Origin: Terfezia claveryi
Taxonomy: Eukaryota > Ascomycota > Pezizomycetes > Pezizales > Pezizaceae
Reading direction: 5' to 3'
NCBI GenBank assembly: GCA_015179025.1
Contig: WHUX01000046.1
Span: 62,001-126,000, forward strand
DNA length: 64,000 nucleotides
In this document: in pieces, positions 21,392 to 33,356 of the stretch
How the letters are laid out: every line of letters starts with the position of its first letter
How positions within the stretch are numbered: position 1 is the first letter of the stretch
Program-made: the position numbers and the translations under genes
The notes under the pieces: generated by a model
The model's database searches: none
Told to the model about the DNA's origin: nothing
What the model saw: only the letters and a program-made list of their open reading frames with translations

Positions 21392-24300
21392 GGTATTTCG
21401 ACTTTTGATGGACGGTACGTGAGGTTTTGTTCAGTCAATTGATGTACGAATAGAAAAGGAATATTCAGTTTGAGCGAAGGATATGTTGCGATTCAAAGGA
21501 GGAAAATGAATATTCTGCCAGGTCTTCAAGACTGTGGTGGGGGAATGTATGTTCATGGGCCAGTGAGTAGAATTGATCATCAGATCCCTGTCACAGCTTC
21601 GTTTTCTCCAAATTCATTGGTGGAAGTCGTAAATCACTGATGCGGTGTCATCGATGTTTTACATGCAGAGGGGACATAATGCTTCAGGGTTTCGTGAGCC
21701 CATACGACAAGCTTAGAATTCCACTCAGACGCGGCATTTCTACTGTAGTAACTATCATACCCCGATTTCGATGTGTTTTAATGTGCATATATATATGAAT
21801 GAAACTTCTGCACATGTTTGAACCAATGTGAATATTTTTCTCAACTCCCAACATCCATGTCCCACACCGCCGTTACTGATTATTTATGATCGCGGTTGCC
21901 CCAGCTGCATCTCCAATCACGTCTGCGGCCATTCTGTGTTGTAGTATGTACAGGCAAGGCCCATCGTCACTCCGCTGTCGCACATGGTCTCAATCATAGG
22001 TGTGTAGAAGCGTCGTGCTAGCAGCTTCTTCGATTCGCGGGACCACAACTTGGAGCCCAATTTGTTTGACATTTAAGAGTTCAGAGCTATTTTGGCTGCA
22101 TTAGGTAGGAAGAAAGATCATGGTCACACTCTCCTGGATCTAGCAGATTGTTAGTATGAACTGGATATGAGAAGGTGTCTCATAGATACAACTCGAGTAG
22201 AGTACAAATCTCCCTCAACCTACCTAGGCTCCGCCAATAACAACTCTGGCCCTAGAATTCTCCTCACACATTTGCGGTTTACAATACATCCAAACAAAAT
22301 CAACAATTGCTCCTCCCCTGAATCCGCATATTTTGTCGTTCTCAATAACCCCACCGCGGTACGCGTTATTTATGTACTGTAGCTACGGTGTAGCCTACAG
22401 TAACGCCTTAGTTATCGTAGCGTAATAAATCACACTACGCCTGCTTACTGGATGGTAAGATGGCATCTTTGTGGTACCGGTACCGTCTTTTTTACAGCCT
22501 ATGTATTGAGGGCCCCGTTCGACGCCTTATACCCTATACTAGACTACACTCTCGATATAGATACTTATATACTGTATATAAGTATTTAATGCGAAAATGT
22601 CCTATAAGATAAGTTTTTGATGCATAGTCGCTTCTGAACCTATAGATAAGAAATCGGACTGATGTACCCCGTAACCCTCACCGAGTCTTGCTTGACAAGC
22701 AGAGGATCGATATTTTGATTAAATAGCATTGAGATATCACAGCTTTATAAGCTACACCTGTAAAAGAATGAATCCGTTGAGAGAATTACATAGTGTTCGC
22801 ACTGTGGTGATGTAGAGAAGAATCAATTCAGAATGTCTGACACAATAAAGAAGGGCAGAGAACATCATCTTAAATACACGAACAGCAACATCAATCACGA
22901 CATCCACGACAAATGGCAACATCAATAAAAACTTTTCTTCAACCATGATCTGCCTCCGCATTCAGCGTCCCCAAGCTTTTGACCCTTCCTTTTCCGCATT
23001 CAGCATTCCGTTGCATCCTTTAGGTAGCCAGCCTGATTAGCTTGATTCAACAACACCTTGGAGGTAAACATGAGCAGCTCCAGCACACTTTGCATTCCTT
23101 AATTCTGTGGTAGCGTACCACATGGTTAGCGTTCACGTGGTTGCATTTAAGATATTCAGCGGCTCCACCCGGAGGGGGGAAGGTAAGGGAGAGGGTGGTG
23201 GCCTTTCATGGGCTGAGGGTGGTGGAGAGGTGTTGTTCAGGAGTATTTCGTTGACAATTCGGCTTCCTCCTCGGCTTTGTCTAGGGTAAAGTGGTGCCTT
23301 TAATAGGGGTGGGGGATAGTGTAAGCTGATGTATAATGTTTGTTAATTTGAATAGAAGAGGGATATGTGCACGGAAGTAGGGATGAGGATGGAGTCGGCT
23401 GAAGTGAGATAAGATGAATATATGAACTTTGACCTCCCTTTCCCTCCAGTTTCTGGAATCGTCTGTACTTGCTTGTGTGCTGGATATTTGAGAGGGATTT
23501 GCTGTCGAAAAGTGAGGTTGTAATGGGGCGGAGTCACCTCTCATATCTAATTTGGAAGCGACTACCTCAGCGGTAGGCGTAATATAAGATTATGTGGGCC
23601 ACTCAGCCCAATATTTAAAAATTTTCTAGATACAATGGCGCGCTCTCATCCTTAAAGTAAAAATCGTCTTATATCACACATTAGTGTACTCTACGGGCGA
23701 TGAGAACATTCCTTCCAATCCACCACACCTCTGGAGTCTGTGGTTATAGGCCTTTACAGAAATACTCTCGCGATTCAAAAAAGCAGTATATATAAACCAC
23801 GTTGTGACCTTGCTCTAATTTAGTTTGGGAAAAGTTTACTAGTGGGAGCTAAATAGGCATGATAAGGTAGGGCTGGGGTTGGCGGGTGGGGTGGAATGAC
23901 ATCGAATAGACCAACCCATAACTTAGCCTGGTGCACCATCCTTCCGCAAGTCCCCTTCTTTCAAACCTCCAGTGCTGTGCCCTCTCGTTGTGGAGAAGAT
24001 ATATACAAACCCCAGTTATTCATATCAATTGATTCAACCAAGTACTGATCCTAATTTAAGCTCTACTGTAATAGCAAAATTTTATTACCTTGACACTGGT
24101 ATCCATTACAGTGCATCACATCAATGCGAGATCCTGACTCTAGCAAAGAAGCAAGAAACTGATCTCCAGAACACTTATTAGATATTATTCACTCTCACAC
24201 TATGGTATAAATTTCCAATTCCAGATAAAGAACCTGAATGCAAGCGAACTATATACCTTTAATGAGTTAGAGGGGTATGGAAATATATCGACTAGGAGTA

Positions 24301-25504
24301 CCAGACATGTGTTTCATTATTGGGAAGCGTTGCTATTATATTATTACAAGGTGGAACTATAATATGTAAGGAAAGTATTATCAAAACTAGAGCATAAGAT
24401 AGATGACTGTGCAACAATTACCTAGTCTGTTTTTTTTTTTTTTTTTGATACTCAGTATTCATATGCAGTCCCATAGGGAAATTACCCAGTCTAAAATGAT
24501 AGGGTATGTAACCTAATGTAAAACAATGCTTCAATCTTGGTAGCCCTCAGTCAGACTGGATTTTTTCCACCTGTAATTCTGCCCGCGAATGCTTAGATTA
24601 GTTCCAATATGGTGTGGACTTGCAGTTTGGGAGTTACAGTATAATGTGAAACCAACCCGACTCGCATTGATGCAGAGTTGTTTAAGACATATCAGTTCCC
24701 TACTACTGGCGAGCTTGTATAGATACGTACTTAAGTAACTAACAAGGTGTCTAATCAGACTATAGGGTGTAAGAATAATGAAGAGCGCGTAGAATGATTT
24801 AATACAGTCTCATGAGTAGTCTGGTTATGTTTGGTAGCAACCGGAATAAACTCGTCTAGTTGCACAGAGTCGCTTTCCTTATAATATTACTATTAATATA
24901 CCAATATTCGCCCCTTTCTCGTTGTGGGTTTCATTACATCAACTGGACCTACGTATAGTACGATAAAAGGTATATATACCTGTCTTGGTTTGACCTAGAC
25001 TAGACTGGGCCAGCATTCAATTGAAAATTCAATTCTCACCTAGGAATCTCACACTTGAATAACATACGAGCTAACACCGCCATAGCACATATATTTGTCG
25101 TCAATGCTAGCAGCTCAATGACTGCTCACCTCGCTCCCCAAGGGAATATCATTCTTACTACCTATGTAGAGACTAGTAGGTCGAGGAATAAATTAAAGAA
25201 GTCAAAATTTCATATTTAGCATTGCTGGAAAGCTGTTTCCACGCTCTAATCTAAAATTTTGTAAAGGTGTAGACCCACTTGAGGGAATAGTCAACAAGGG
25301 GTAGTGTAATCAGACTACTTCCGAGTTACCTTCAACAAGTTGAAGGTAATAGAGACTCGGCAAAATACTTGGGTTTCTTAGTCTATAGATATCCTTCGTG
25401 AGCTCTTTAGCTATAGATCCACCATTTTCTCTCAATAGTTGTCCTCCCGTAAGTCTTACCTCCTTTTAGATATCCTAGGAAACTTAGAATGGGATATATA
25501 TTCT
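21392..25504. other. 4.1 kb without a recognisable gene
   Basis: Includes the 5' flank of the NLR gene. Frames of 60-90 codons here (for example 22752-22961 minus, 23281-23544 minus, 23972-24181 plus) have no recognisable motif, and I do not call them. A T17-type run lies near 24431-24446. Decayed micro-element motifs are present near 24753 (TCTAATCAGACTATAG), from 24817 (TAGTCTGGTTATG) and, more clearly, at 25291-25317. Confidence 0.4.
25291..25317 (-). mobile_element. diverged 27-bp micro-element copy
   Basis: The minus strand reads TAGTCTGATTACACTACCCC then TTGTTGA, matching the head and the ACTACCCCT core of the 28-bp copies at 3032 and 3069. No duplication is visible. Confidence 0.45.
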
Positions 25505-26060
25505 AGTCCACTTCAAAACCAGTCTTAGGGCTTTGTAGCAATTCCACGACCTCATTATGCTCCTCGCGCAATGCTCTGTCCAATAGTGACAGATCATATT
25601 GCTAGTCTGGTTGATATTCATATCCGAACCATTTCAGCAGCAGCTGCATCACTTTCGTATGTCCCCTATATAAAGATGTCCAACCATCTTCGTCAGCCTT
25701 GCTAAATAAAACCCACCTCGAAGTACCACACCACCTCTGTATGTCCTTGGCTTGTTCCCCCCACCTCCAATTGGTGGTGACCAACTAGTTTCTTCAGTCT
25801 TGTTAATATCCACGTCTGGCTTTTGCAGCAGGTATTGTTGCATCACCTCTGTATGCACTCAAAGTGTTGTCGACTCGCCAATATGCAGTGTTTCTCCACC
25901 ATCGCAAGCACGTTTTGATCAACTTCCATGCTTGTGAGTAATACCTTCAAAATCTCAGTACGTATCAACGAGAGAGTCTCGGTGTCTCATTGTACATATG
26001 CAATGTGCTCCCGCCACTACCCGAATCGGAAGCACCTTCGTAATCCTAAATAGGTAATGT
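25505..26060 (-). pseudogene. ankyrin-repeat relic
   Basis: The minus strand carries ankyrin-like pieces in several frames, in order: STEILKVLLTSMEVDQN, HTEVMQQYLLQKPDVDINK, DEDGWTSLYRGHTKVMQLLL and DLSLLDRALREEHNEVVELL, ending TGFEVD-stop. The shape [G]HtevvqlLL.k.dvd.N..de.g.t.L is that of ankyrin repeats found at the C-terminus of many fungal STAND or other proteins. Frames change at least three times and a micro-element-like insertion (25600-25623) adds a stop. No N-terminal domain remains. It was perhaps once part of an NLR-type gene like the one 4 kb to the left, but that link is inference. Confidence 0.65.
25594..25623 (-). mobile_element. micro-element-like insertion in the ankyrin relic
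   Basis: TAGTCTGGTTG (25603-25613) lies within a 24-bp segment bounded by TCATAT at 25594-25599 and 25618-25623. Removing 24 bp restores GYDLSLLDRA-type reading across the site; with the segment present, the frame meets a TAG. Confidence 0.5.
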
Positions 26061-26906
26061 CAGGCCAACTGACAGACCAACTGAGCAAAAAGATCGAGAC
26101 TACGCCCTACCGCTCATGTCATGGATGAGACTCAAGTCGTGGAAACTCTGCCCAGGGTCGATACGAATCAAGTGTTCGAGTCAAGTTGATTTAACTCAAA
26201 CCAGTTACAACTACATTCACAAAAGGCCATATCCTATAATATGCATGGAGCGGCTGAAGTACTGGTATGTTTGGGTTTAATTACTAACTAAATCCCTTGT
26301 GATTCGTTGCACAGGGTAATCCAGGCTAATCCCGATATCCATATGATTACACTGAACTCACTATTATTTCTAACCCCAAGCTCGACTTCTTTCCCCCCAT
26401 TACAACCCTAGCTATAGGCTTGAGTATTCCCACATACCCAAGGACCTGTTCTAAAGTTCTTGAAACTTCTCAATTCTAACTGTCCTCCCCTTACCCCCCT
26501 ACAATATGAATTCCAACTACTCCACATATCACTCTATTGCAGGCCTCCCAGGGCTTGGGATATCGGAATCCCTGCGTTGTGGCAAAAGAAATCGCCAAAA
26601 TCTACGTAGCCAATGAAACATACCTAGGTAACTATATTGTACTAGTACAATTTAAAATGCCAGATATCATGCAACAAAAATATATCTTGCAATGGAAAAT
26701 ATAAACGGATAGCCAGCTGCAAACAAAAATGCCACCACCTTTGTAAGTTAGAGAAATCGTAGCTGCACCCTTGTGAACTCCTCTCAAAAACTGACCAGCC
26801 ATTAGAGTTATTCCGAGCTCAGTCTACAACCCCACCACTAACTACGCTATCTCACACTCGAAATCATCCTATCATCCTGCCATCCCGCATCACCATTCCC
26901 CTTCAT
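26061..26906. other. intergenic, no gene seen
   Basis: No frame with recognisable features. Serves as 3' flank to the minus-strand gene that ends at 26907. Confidence 0.4.
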
Positions 26907-28708
26907 CTAAGCTTTGATTTGTGCGTGGACTTCTTCTGTGGGCACCAGAGCTGTGGCATGCTCTCTAACCCCTGGCGCTTGCCTTAACATTCTTTCGTCA
27001 TCACCATCAGGCTCGTGCTTCACTCCACTCTCAAGCCTTCTCAATTCCTCATCTTCCTCTTCCCCTTCGTCTTCTTCCTCCTCATAATGCACTAACACGT
27101 GACTCAGCCTCTGACTACGCCTAATCCTTGGTCCGTTCTCATGCTCATACGTCCCTCCCACCAGGACCCCCTCCACATCGTCCTTCTCTGGGTCCCAGTC
27201 AGAATCAAACTCAGCCGAGTCTACAGATAATTCTTCGTCTGACGATTCATCCCCATGGGCAGTCGGTTCAAGGGTTGTTGGTATGGGGAGTTGGCCCTCA
27301 TCATCACTCAATAGATCAATAATCTCTTTCGCCACGGGAATATCTTTGGCAAGACGATCCTTCTTGGGAATTTTCAGAGGTAGCAGCTTCTTCACAGTGC
27401 CCTTTGCTTTCATATGGTTGGTCTTTTCCCCGGAGCCCTCCGCGAAATTCTTCTTTGCCTTGAGTACTTGACCAATGACCTCTTTGGCCACGGAGTTACC
27501 TTTGGCCAGACGATCCTTCGCCGAAATTCCCCCTGGAAGTTTCTTCGTCTCCTCCGTTGCTTTTGTCTGGCTGGTCTTTTCCTTGGAGTCTTTTGTGGCA
27601 TGCCTCTTTACCTTGAGTAATTGACGTGTCGCCTCTTTGGCCAGACAATCCTTCTTGGGAATTTCCGCGGGTAGCTTCTTTCTCGTCTCCTTTGCTTTTA
27701 TCTGGTCGGTCTTTTCCTCGGAGTCTTTTGCGGCATTCCTCTTTGCCCTGAGTGATTCACGATACTCCCTTGTCTCTTCCTCACAACGCTTTGCTGTGAC
27801 AAGAATTGAGTCCTGAACAAGTAGACCCATGCGCGGTAGTGTACCGTAATTTGAACAATGCACATTGAACCAGATCTTTAAGGTGGCATTAGACAACTCC
27901 CGAGCACGGCGGGTAAGATAGGCGTTTCCTCGGGGAAGGAATGTATAGCCTAGAAGCTTCTTCTGGAATGTGTTGCGCTCATATGTAGATCCACCAGCTT
28001 GGGCTTGCTGATTAAGGACTCGTAGTCCAGGATAGTGGTGCCTGATTTGCTCTTCCTTAGTGCGCCTCATTTCTGGTGTGACAAGAGGTGCTTTACGAGC
28101 TTTCGGAGGCCGTGCTGCTGCAAGGCGTGATAGACGAGGTGCAATATCTTTGTGCTTGAATAGTTGCTTGTAGTATAATTCCCCACGTTTTCTATGTTCT
28201 TTGTCATAGATATTAAACCAAAGCAACTTTTGAGCATTTGAGAGCTCTCTCAACTTGTCTGCTATCAATTGTGAATCTCCATTGATGATCCGCCATTCCC
28301 GATATTGATAAAGGTACATAGTTGTATTCTATACAAAATTGTAAGTATGTGATCTACTGACATGATTTGAGTCAAATATACCCTCTCATATAAGCTCCCT
28401 GCGGCTTGAGCCTTTGCGTTTTGATCGTTTAAGAAGCTATTATCTGGCCGGACAATTGCTGAGGCCTGGTCAAAGAGGAGCTCTCGCTGTAGCTCTTGAC
28501 TCGTCTTCTTGATCTCATGTCTTCCAGCTTTATGTGGGGCCTGATCTGCCTTCGGTTGAACTATTTGTGCTGCCGTCGCTTGAACTGTTTCCTCTTCCTT
28601 CAGTTGCACAATTTCCTTCTTGATTTTTTTGGCATCACCATTGGCATTCTGACGATCAATTCCGAAGGGACCTCCCCTCTTTCTCTTTCCTGGAAGTGAT
28701 TGCAGCAT
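26907..28708 (-). CDS. orphan nuclear-like protein with duplicated module, lysine-rich repeats and SUMO-interaction-like motif
   Basis: Two exons (28708-28382 and 28328-26907) joined across a 53-bp intron (GTATAT...TATAG) give 582 residues in frame. I do not recognise the family. A module of about 55-60 residues occurs twice: near residue 94 (LNDQNAKAQAAGSLYERNTT ... LRELSNAQKLLWFN) and near 213 (LNQQAQAGGSTYERNTFQKK ... ARELSNATLKIWFN). The duplicated segment spans the exon junction in its first copy. Next come three degenerate repeats of about 45-50 residues (K.KR.A.KDS.EKT.Q.KA.E..KKLP..I.KKD.LAK). The third runs into EIIDLLSDDEG, a classical SUMO-interacting motif shape (two aliphatics, D, L, L, then acidic). 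The C-terminus is acidic, with RIRRSQRLS as a basic patch. This suggests a nuclear or chromatin protein; the enzymatic role, if any, is not visible. Confidence 0.75.
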
Positions 28709-29005
28709 TCAGTCGTGCTTGTAGCAGATTGTATAGTGATGTCTTTCGTGCGTTCTGAGACGTGAGTTTATGGTGCTGTATTGACGTGATACTTCTTAGT
28801 AACCCCCATAGGAATTGAGACTTAAGCCGTGTGGCATTATATGCGGCATCCTCTCCTGCATAATATGTATGTACAGTACATTATGTCTCATATGTAGTAC
28901 AATATACAGGTGACAACCCGAGTATGTAGTAATCCGAGGTACAGTACTGCACCAATGCTCCGCTACATATCTTGGCTGTTTGGGATTCCATTAGGCCTTA
29001 AGTAG

Positions 29006-29055
29006 CTTAGATTTTAGTCTGGTTGCACTACCCCTCGACAACCAGACTTAGATTT
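29006..29055 (+). mobile_element. 32-bp micro-element with inverted ends and perfect 9-bp duplication
   Basis: The element (29015-29046) begins TAGTCTGGTTGCACTACCCC and ends CTCGACAACCAGA, so its ends TCTGGTTG and CAACCAGA are inverted repeats. CTTAGATTT flanks it at 29006-29014 and 29047-29055. Confidence 0.75.
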
Positions 29056-29464
29056 TGACTTAACATATTAGGTATGCTACACCAACCAGAGTACGCTAGT
29101 TACCTATCTAGTCAGACTCAATTCGAATTTCAGGGTAATTCATCGAAACTTGATTCGAGGAACCCTCACAATTACCGGTACGGAGTAGTAGTATGGACTC
29201 CATACAAGACCATCAGATCAAAACGTAGCAAAGCAATGACTGGGATTGAGCAGTAGAGGAGGAAGGTGAAGAGAGCGGTTATAAGAGTGCAAATGATTTC
29301 ATATTTCGGCGAGTGTATTCATAGGAACGGTTTGGATTCCTGATACACGTGCTGATAAGGGCGTTTATCACTGCTTATTCACCTAGAAGGACCCTCCAAC
29401 CCACTTCAACCCAACACTATAGCAGACCAAACCAGACTAAAGAAGACAAACAAGAACAATAACC

Positions 29465-30258
29465 ATGCCGGCGACAAAGGTACGTTATGTGGCCTGCCTA
29501 ATGTCATACGTTTTAGTAACTCAAGTTGTGGAATAGCAAATCGTAGTCAATTTGGAACAGGAAAGTAGAAGGGCTAAAGCGAGAGAAAGAAAATATAAGA
29601 AGGGGTTTGCCAAAAGGGTCGCTCAAAATCTCGACGCCAGACCAAACAACGAGGACCCACCACTCCCAAAGCACCAAGATCTTGAGAAATGGGTCCTAGC
29701 ACAGCAACTTAACCATATGGTAGGTGAGCTGACAGTCCGAACGACTTAATGTAGGACTAATGTGTTCCAGGCATTTTCGATTAACGAGCCGGACGAACCT
29801 ATCATTCGCAAGTACATTTGGGATTTGGGGCTTCGTGGGAGCAAACAAACCGATCTCTTTGAATCATTGCTCAACCACCTTCTCATCACTCCCTGTCTGG
29901 AGAATGCTGGGAAAATCGAGAAAGTAAAGGTTAGTGGGCTCTATCTCGATCCTTAACTTATTACTCACCACAAATATATATGTAGAATCGGGTACACAAT
30001 GATGCACGCATTGCGAATCAAGTGAATAAAATGATACAAGCGGATTGCGGAGAGGTAGTTGCTCAACGTCTCCTGAATTGGTTGCATATCGTTAGGAGTA
30101 AAGAGAACGGAACTGATGCACTTGTAAAGAGCGGGATCTTCATTTGGAAGGAGGAAGGAGGTTCTGTCGATGAAGGTATCATGATGATTAAGAGGATCCA
30201 AGAGAGAATCAGGTCTACCCCAGGAGGTGCTGATGCTCTGGTTAATGCGGGCTTGTAG
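29465..30258 (+). CDS. hypothetical four-exon protein
   Basis: Exons 29465-29479, 29537-29719, 29771-29929 and 29986-30258 join in frame through GT..AG introns of 57, 51 and 56 bp to give 209 residues. The tiny first exon encodes MPATK. The protein is basic and helical at the start (LEQESRRAKARERKYKKGFA). A middle part (INEPDEPIIRKYIWDLGLRG) is followed by a tail containing VNKMIQADCGEVVAQRLLNWL and GADALVNAGL. No known domain is recognised. Clean splicing and phase, with no stops, argue for a real gene. It faces away from the 26907-28708 gene, and the 750-bp shared upstream region contains the micro-element at 29006. Confidence 0.65.
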
Positions 30259-30332
30259 GTTGCGCTGGAAACAATGGCACGTGGGGTTAATTGTACGCAG
30301 CTGGGGCGTTGATATATTAGGGTTTTTCTGTA

Positions 30333-31128
30333 TTACATAGCCTCATATGCTTGACATTCTCGTAGCCACTTAAGTAGAAGTGTAATTTGATTTAGTTTGG
30401 AAAATTTATTGCAAATAAGTACAGATGTTTGTTGCCATCCAGCCAATCCATGCATATGAGCTTGCAATTTTAATGTGACACCCATTCCCTCATTTATTTT
30501 AGCAATTATATCGTAACCTTTAGACAGCTTGGTAGGATATTCGAATCCTCCGACAGCACATACAGCCTTCCTTCGGTACCGGTACTTATGGCAAACATTC
30601 CAGGTATAGTCTTGTAGTGATATACAACACCGAGACATAACAAACATATGCATGTATATGTTCTGCGCCACCTGCGGATAAGCACACGTTTGCAAATTCC
30701 AACAGTAGGCGTACTCAGTAAAAAATAAGAATATTTATGTCCCTCAACTAGGACTATTTAGTATCTGATGTTTCCCAGCTCATAAGTTCTTCCGAAACAA
30801 AATTGAAAAAACTTAAAAAATAGTGAGAGGCATATTCAGGTAGCTTAGCTATTCTCGCCGTTGCAACTATGTTCTTACTATATACAAAGTAAAGGTAGGC
30901 GATCTCAATTACCTGGCATTCCATTGGATGAAGGCAGAGTCCCATGCAATACCTACGAAACTTGTTGAGTCCGTTGAATTCCCCATTGCATTCCCCAGTC
31001 GAGCGTATCCGTACAAATACAGAATTCGGATGCCCGGCCATCTCAATGCAAGACCCCGGTAGTGGGTAGGGTACGCAAGAGTGAACTCTGTAGTCAGGAT
31101 GTTGCACTTCAGTGGGATCTCCACCCAT
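30333..31128 (-). other. weak candidate gene, two open segments
   Basis: Minus-strand frames at 31128-30754 (MGGDPTEVQHPDYRVHSCVP...) and 30695-30333 (ending ...LNQITLLLKWLRECQAYEAM) have protein-like composition. Some splice-like sites occur (CAG|GTAATT near 30912). No domain is recognised and no satisfying exon model was obtained. It could be a small secreted-type gene, a relic or chance. Confidence 0.2.
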
Positions 31129-31179
31129 AATGTTTGCTTTTCAACGAGATGCATTCTGTAACTGGTACATTTAAATCAA

Positions 31180-32994
31180 CTACCCTTGCAAGCCTACTAG
31201 TGAGCAGCCACCGTCTAGTGCACACCCCTGCAAAATCCCCTGCAACAGCGTCTCCAGCCACAACTCATGATATATTAGGAGCCTAGTGATTCTGGCTAAA
31301 TGCATATCTATAGAACGAGTACGCTCTACAATATGGTTATGCTCACATCCCACCAAAATCAAGTGAAGACCCAATATCTCCCCCTTCCAATATGGCCTCC
31401 CCGAAGACCGACCCCTACCCCCTCAACCACCCGTATAGGCCAGGTACCCAGCGGGTGAGCCAATGACGACTAGAAGGTCATTTCCTGGTATCTATATTCA
31501 TGTAAAAACAGCCTCTAGGGCAGCAGCCTTGAATATGATGGAATGGTATGCAATCAAAAAAAACCCAAAACGAGCTATTTTAAGAATTTACTAAATTTGC
31601 TCTATCTATGCTATCCTGGACCCTAGCCTTTCACCCTTCTATAACCACCACTCCGCAGCATTCTCAATTACTACGGAGAGGCCTCCAATAGCTCTAAAAG
31701 CTCCAATATCCCCTCTTTGGCCTTCATGGGTCGCTTGTAATTGGGGGGTTTCTGAGGTTGTTGCAACCCCCTCATTTCAACCATTTGTTCCCCATCATCG
31801 ATATTTCCCAATATCTAAGTACCCGCCAGTAGGCGAAGCATAGTCTGATTAGTCTAACGTCAGTCTGGTGTGCCTGACCTACTATCTAGCTAGTATCCAC
31901 TATAGCGTCCTTGTTCCAACCGGACTATAATATGCAGCGCCCAATCTAGCGTCCAACCTAGTGTCCAGCCTAGTGCCAACCTATATAGCACTCAACCGGG
32001 CATTTAACTCAGTGCTCTACCAACTGTTCTGCGTTGGTATTGGTAATAATGCTTTAGCACCCTCGTAGGGGTCTCTAATACTAGTAGCTCTGGAACTCCA
32101 ATACCCCCCCCCTAATTCTGGGCTCCAATAGCCGCTTTTATCACCTTTCTCGAGGCATTTTTGCAACCCACCTAAGCTCTGGAGGAGAGTTCGGATCAGG
32201 CGGATCTAGGAATGAGACTAGATCTAGGAGAGCATAAATAAGGTGTATTTGGTTAATTGGATAATAGCTCTCGGAATTGCTTATTTGGGAGAGATTAGTA
32301 CCCCGAATTGAGGCCTTCCATTGTTACCATTTTGCACGCTCCACCTTCAGTGCTGGAGGTAGATGCTAGGCATAGGTCTCCTAGTTGTTATAGCCTATTT
32401 GTGCAATATTTGGTGTATAGGTAGAGGGAGTAGCTGTTAGGAGGATAGTTCTTGAAGGGAGGCAGTATTGGAGCTATTGGAGCTTTTAGAGCAATTGAGG
32501 ACCTCTCCGTAGTGATTGAGAATGCTGTAGAGGGGCAGGTTGCAGAAGGGGAAGGTGGAGAGTTCAGACTAGCATATATAAAGTAAGTTAGTTAATTCTG
32601 AAAATAGTTTATTTTGGAGCGCTGTTGTAGATTGTATAAATTTTGGTCATATTGGCGGCTGCTGCCCTAGAGGCTGTTATGACATGAATATAGATACCAG
32701 AAAATGGCCTTCTAGTCGTCATAGGCTCACCCACTGGGTACCTGGCCTATACGAGTGGTTAAGAGGGTGGGGGTGGGTCTTCGGGAAGGTCATGTTGGAA
32801 AGGGGAATATTGGGACTTCAGTTGATCTTGGTGGGATGTGAGCGTAACCATGTTGTAGAGCGTACTCATTTTCATAGATATGTATTTAGTCAGAATCACT
32901 ATGCTCATGATATCTCACGAGTTGTGGGAGACGCTGTTGCAGGGGGTTGTGTGCACTAGACGGTGGCTGCTCTCTAGTAGGCTTGCAAGGGTAG
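31180..32994. mobile_element. fold-back element with ~0.5-kb inverted terminal repeats
   Basis: The left arm (about 31180-31710) and right arm (about 32470-32994) are imperfect reverse complements over roughly 500 bp. The outer ends are CTACCCTTGCAAGCC and GGCTTGCAAGGGTAG. Matching inner blocks include GGCAGCAGCC/GGCTGCTGCC next to CCTCTAGGG/CCCTAGAGG, and CTACGGAGAGG/CCTCTCCGTAG. The interior of about 760 bp has no transposase motif. No target duplication is evident at the ends, and the arms have diverged noticeably, so it is an old, non-autonomous long-TIR element. A 91-codon frame in the right arm is not considered coding. Confidence 0.75.
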
Positions 32995-33356
32995 AGGACT
33001 CTGCAATTGACATATATTTTCTAAGAGAATCCCGAAAACAAATAAGCCCTTCCACTCTCCTGTGAGTGTTTTGGCTGTTGGGCGACGCTATAGTAGTAAC
33101 CTGATCAGGAGTCGACGTTTAAAACCCAAAATATGTCCCATCACATACCATAGATTTGAATTCCACTCAAATCTACTGGCTGGGTTCTGAGACGACGCCC
33201 GTCCATATATTCTATCACTTTTGAGATGCACTCGGGATAGTTATCCGGTGCATCGAGATCTACTTTACTTTGAAGCTAGTCCCAATATATGACATCCCAA
33301 GCTTGATGGGGCTTGAGTAATGGCCCATGGTAATAGGCTGAATTTGAACCTGACAT

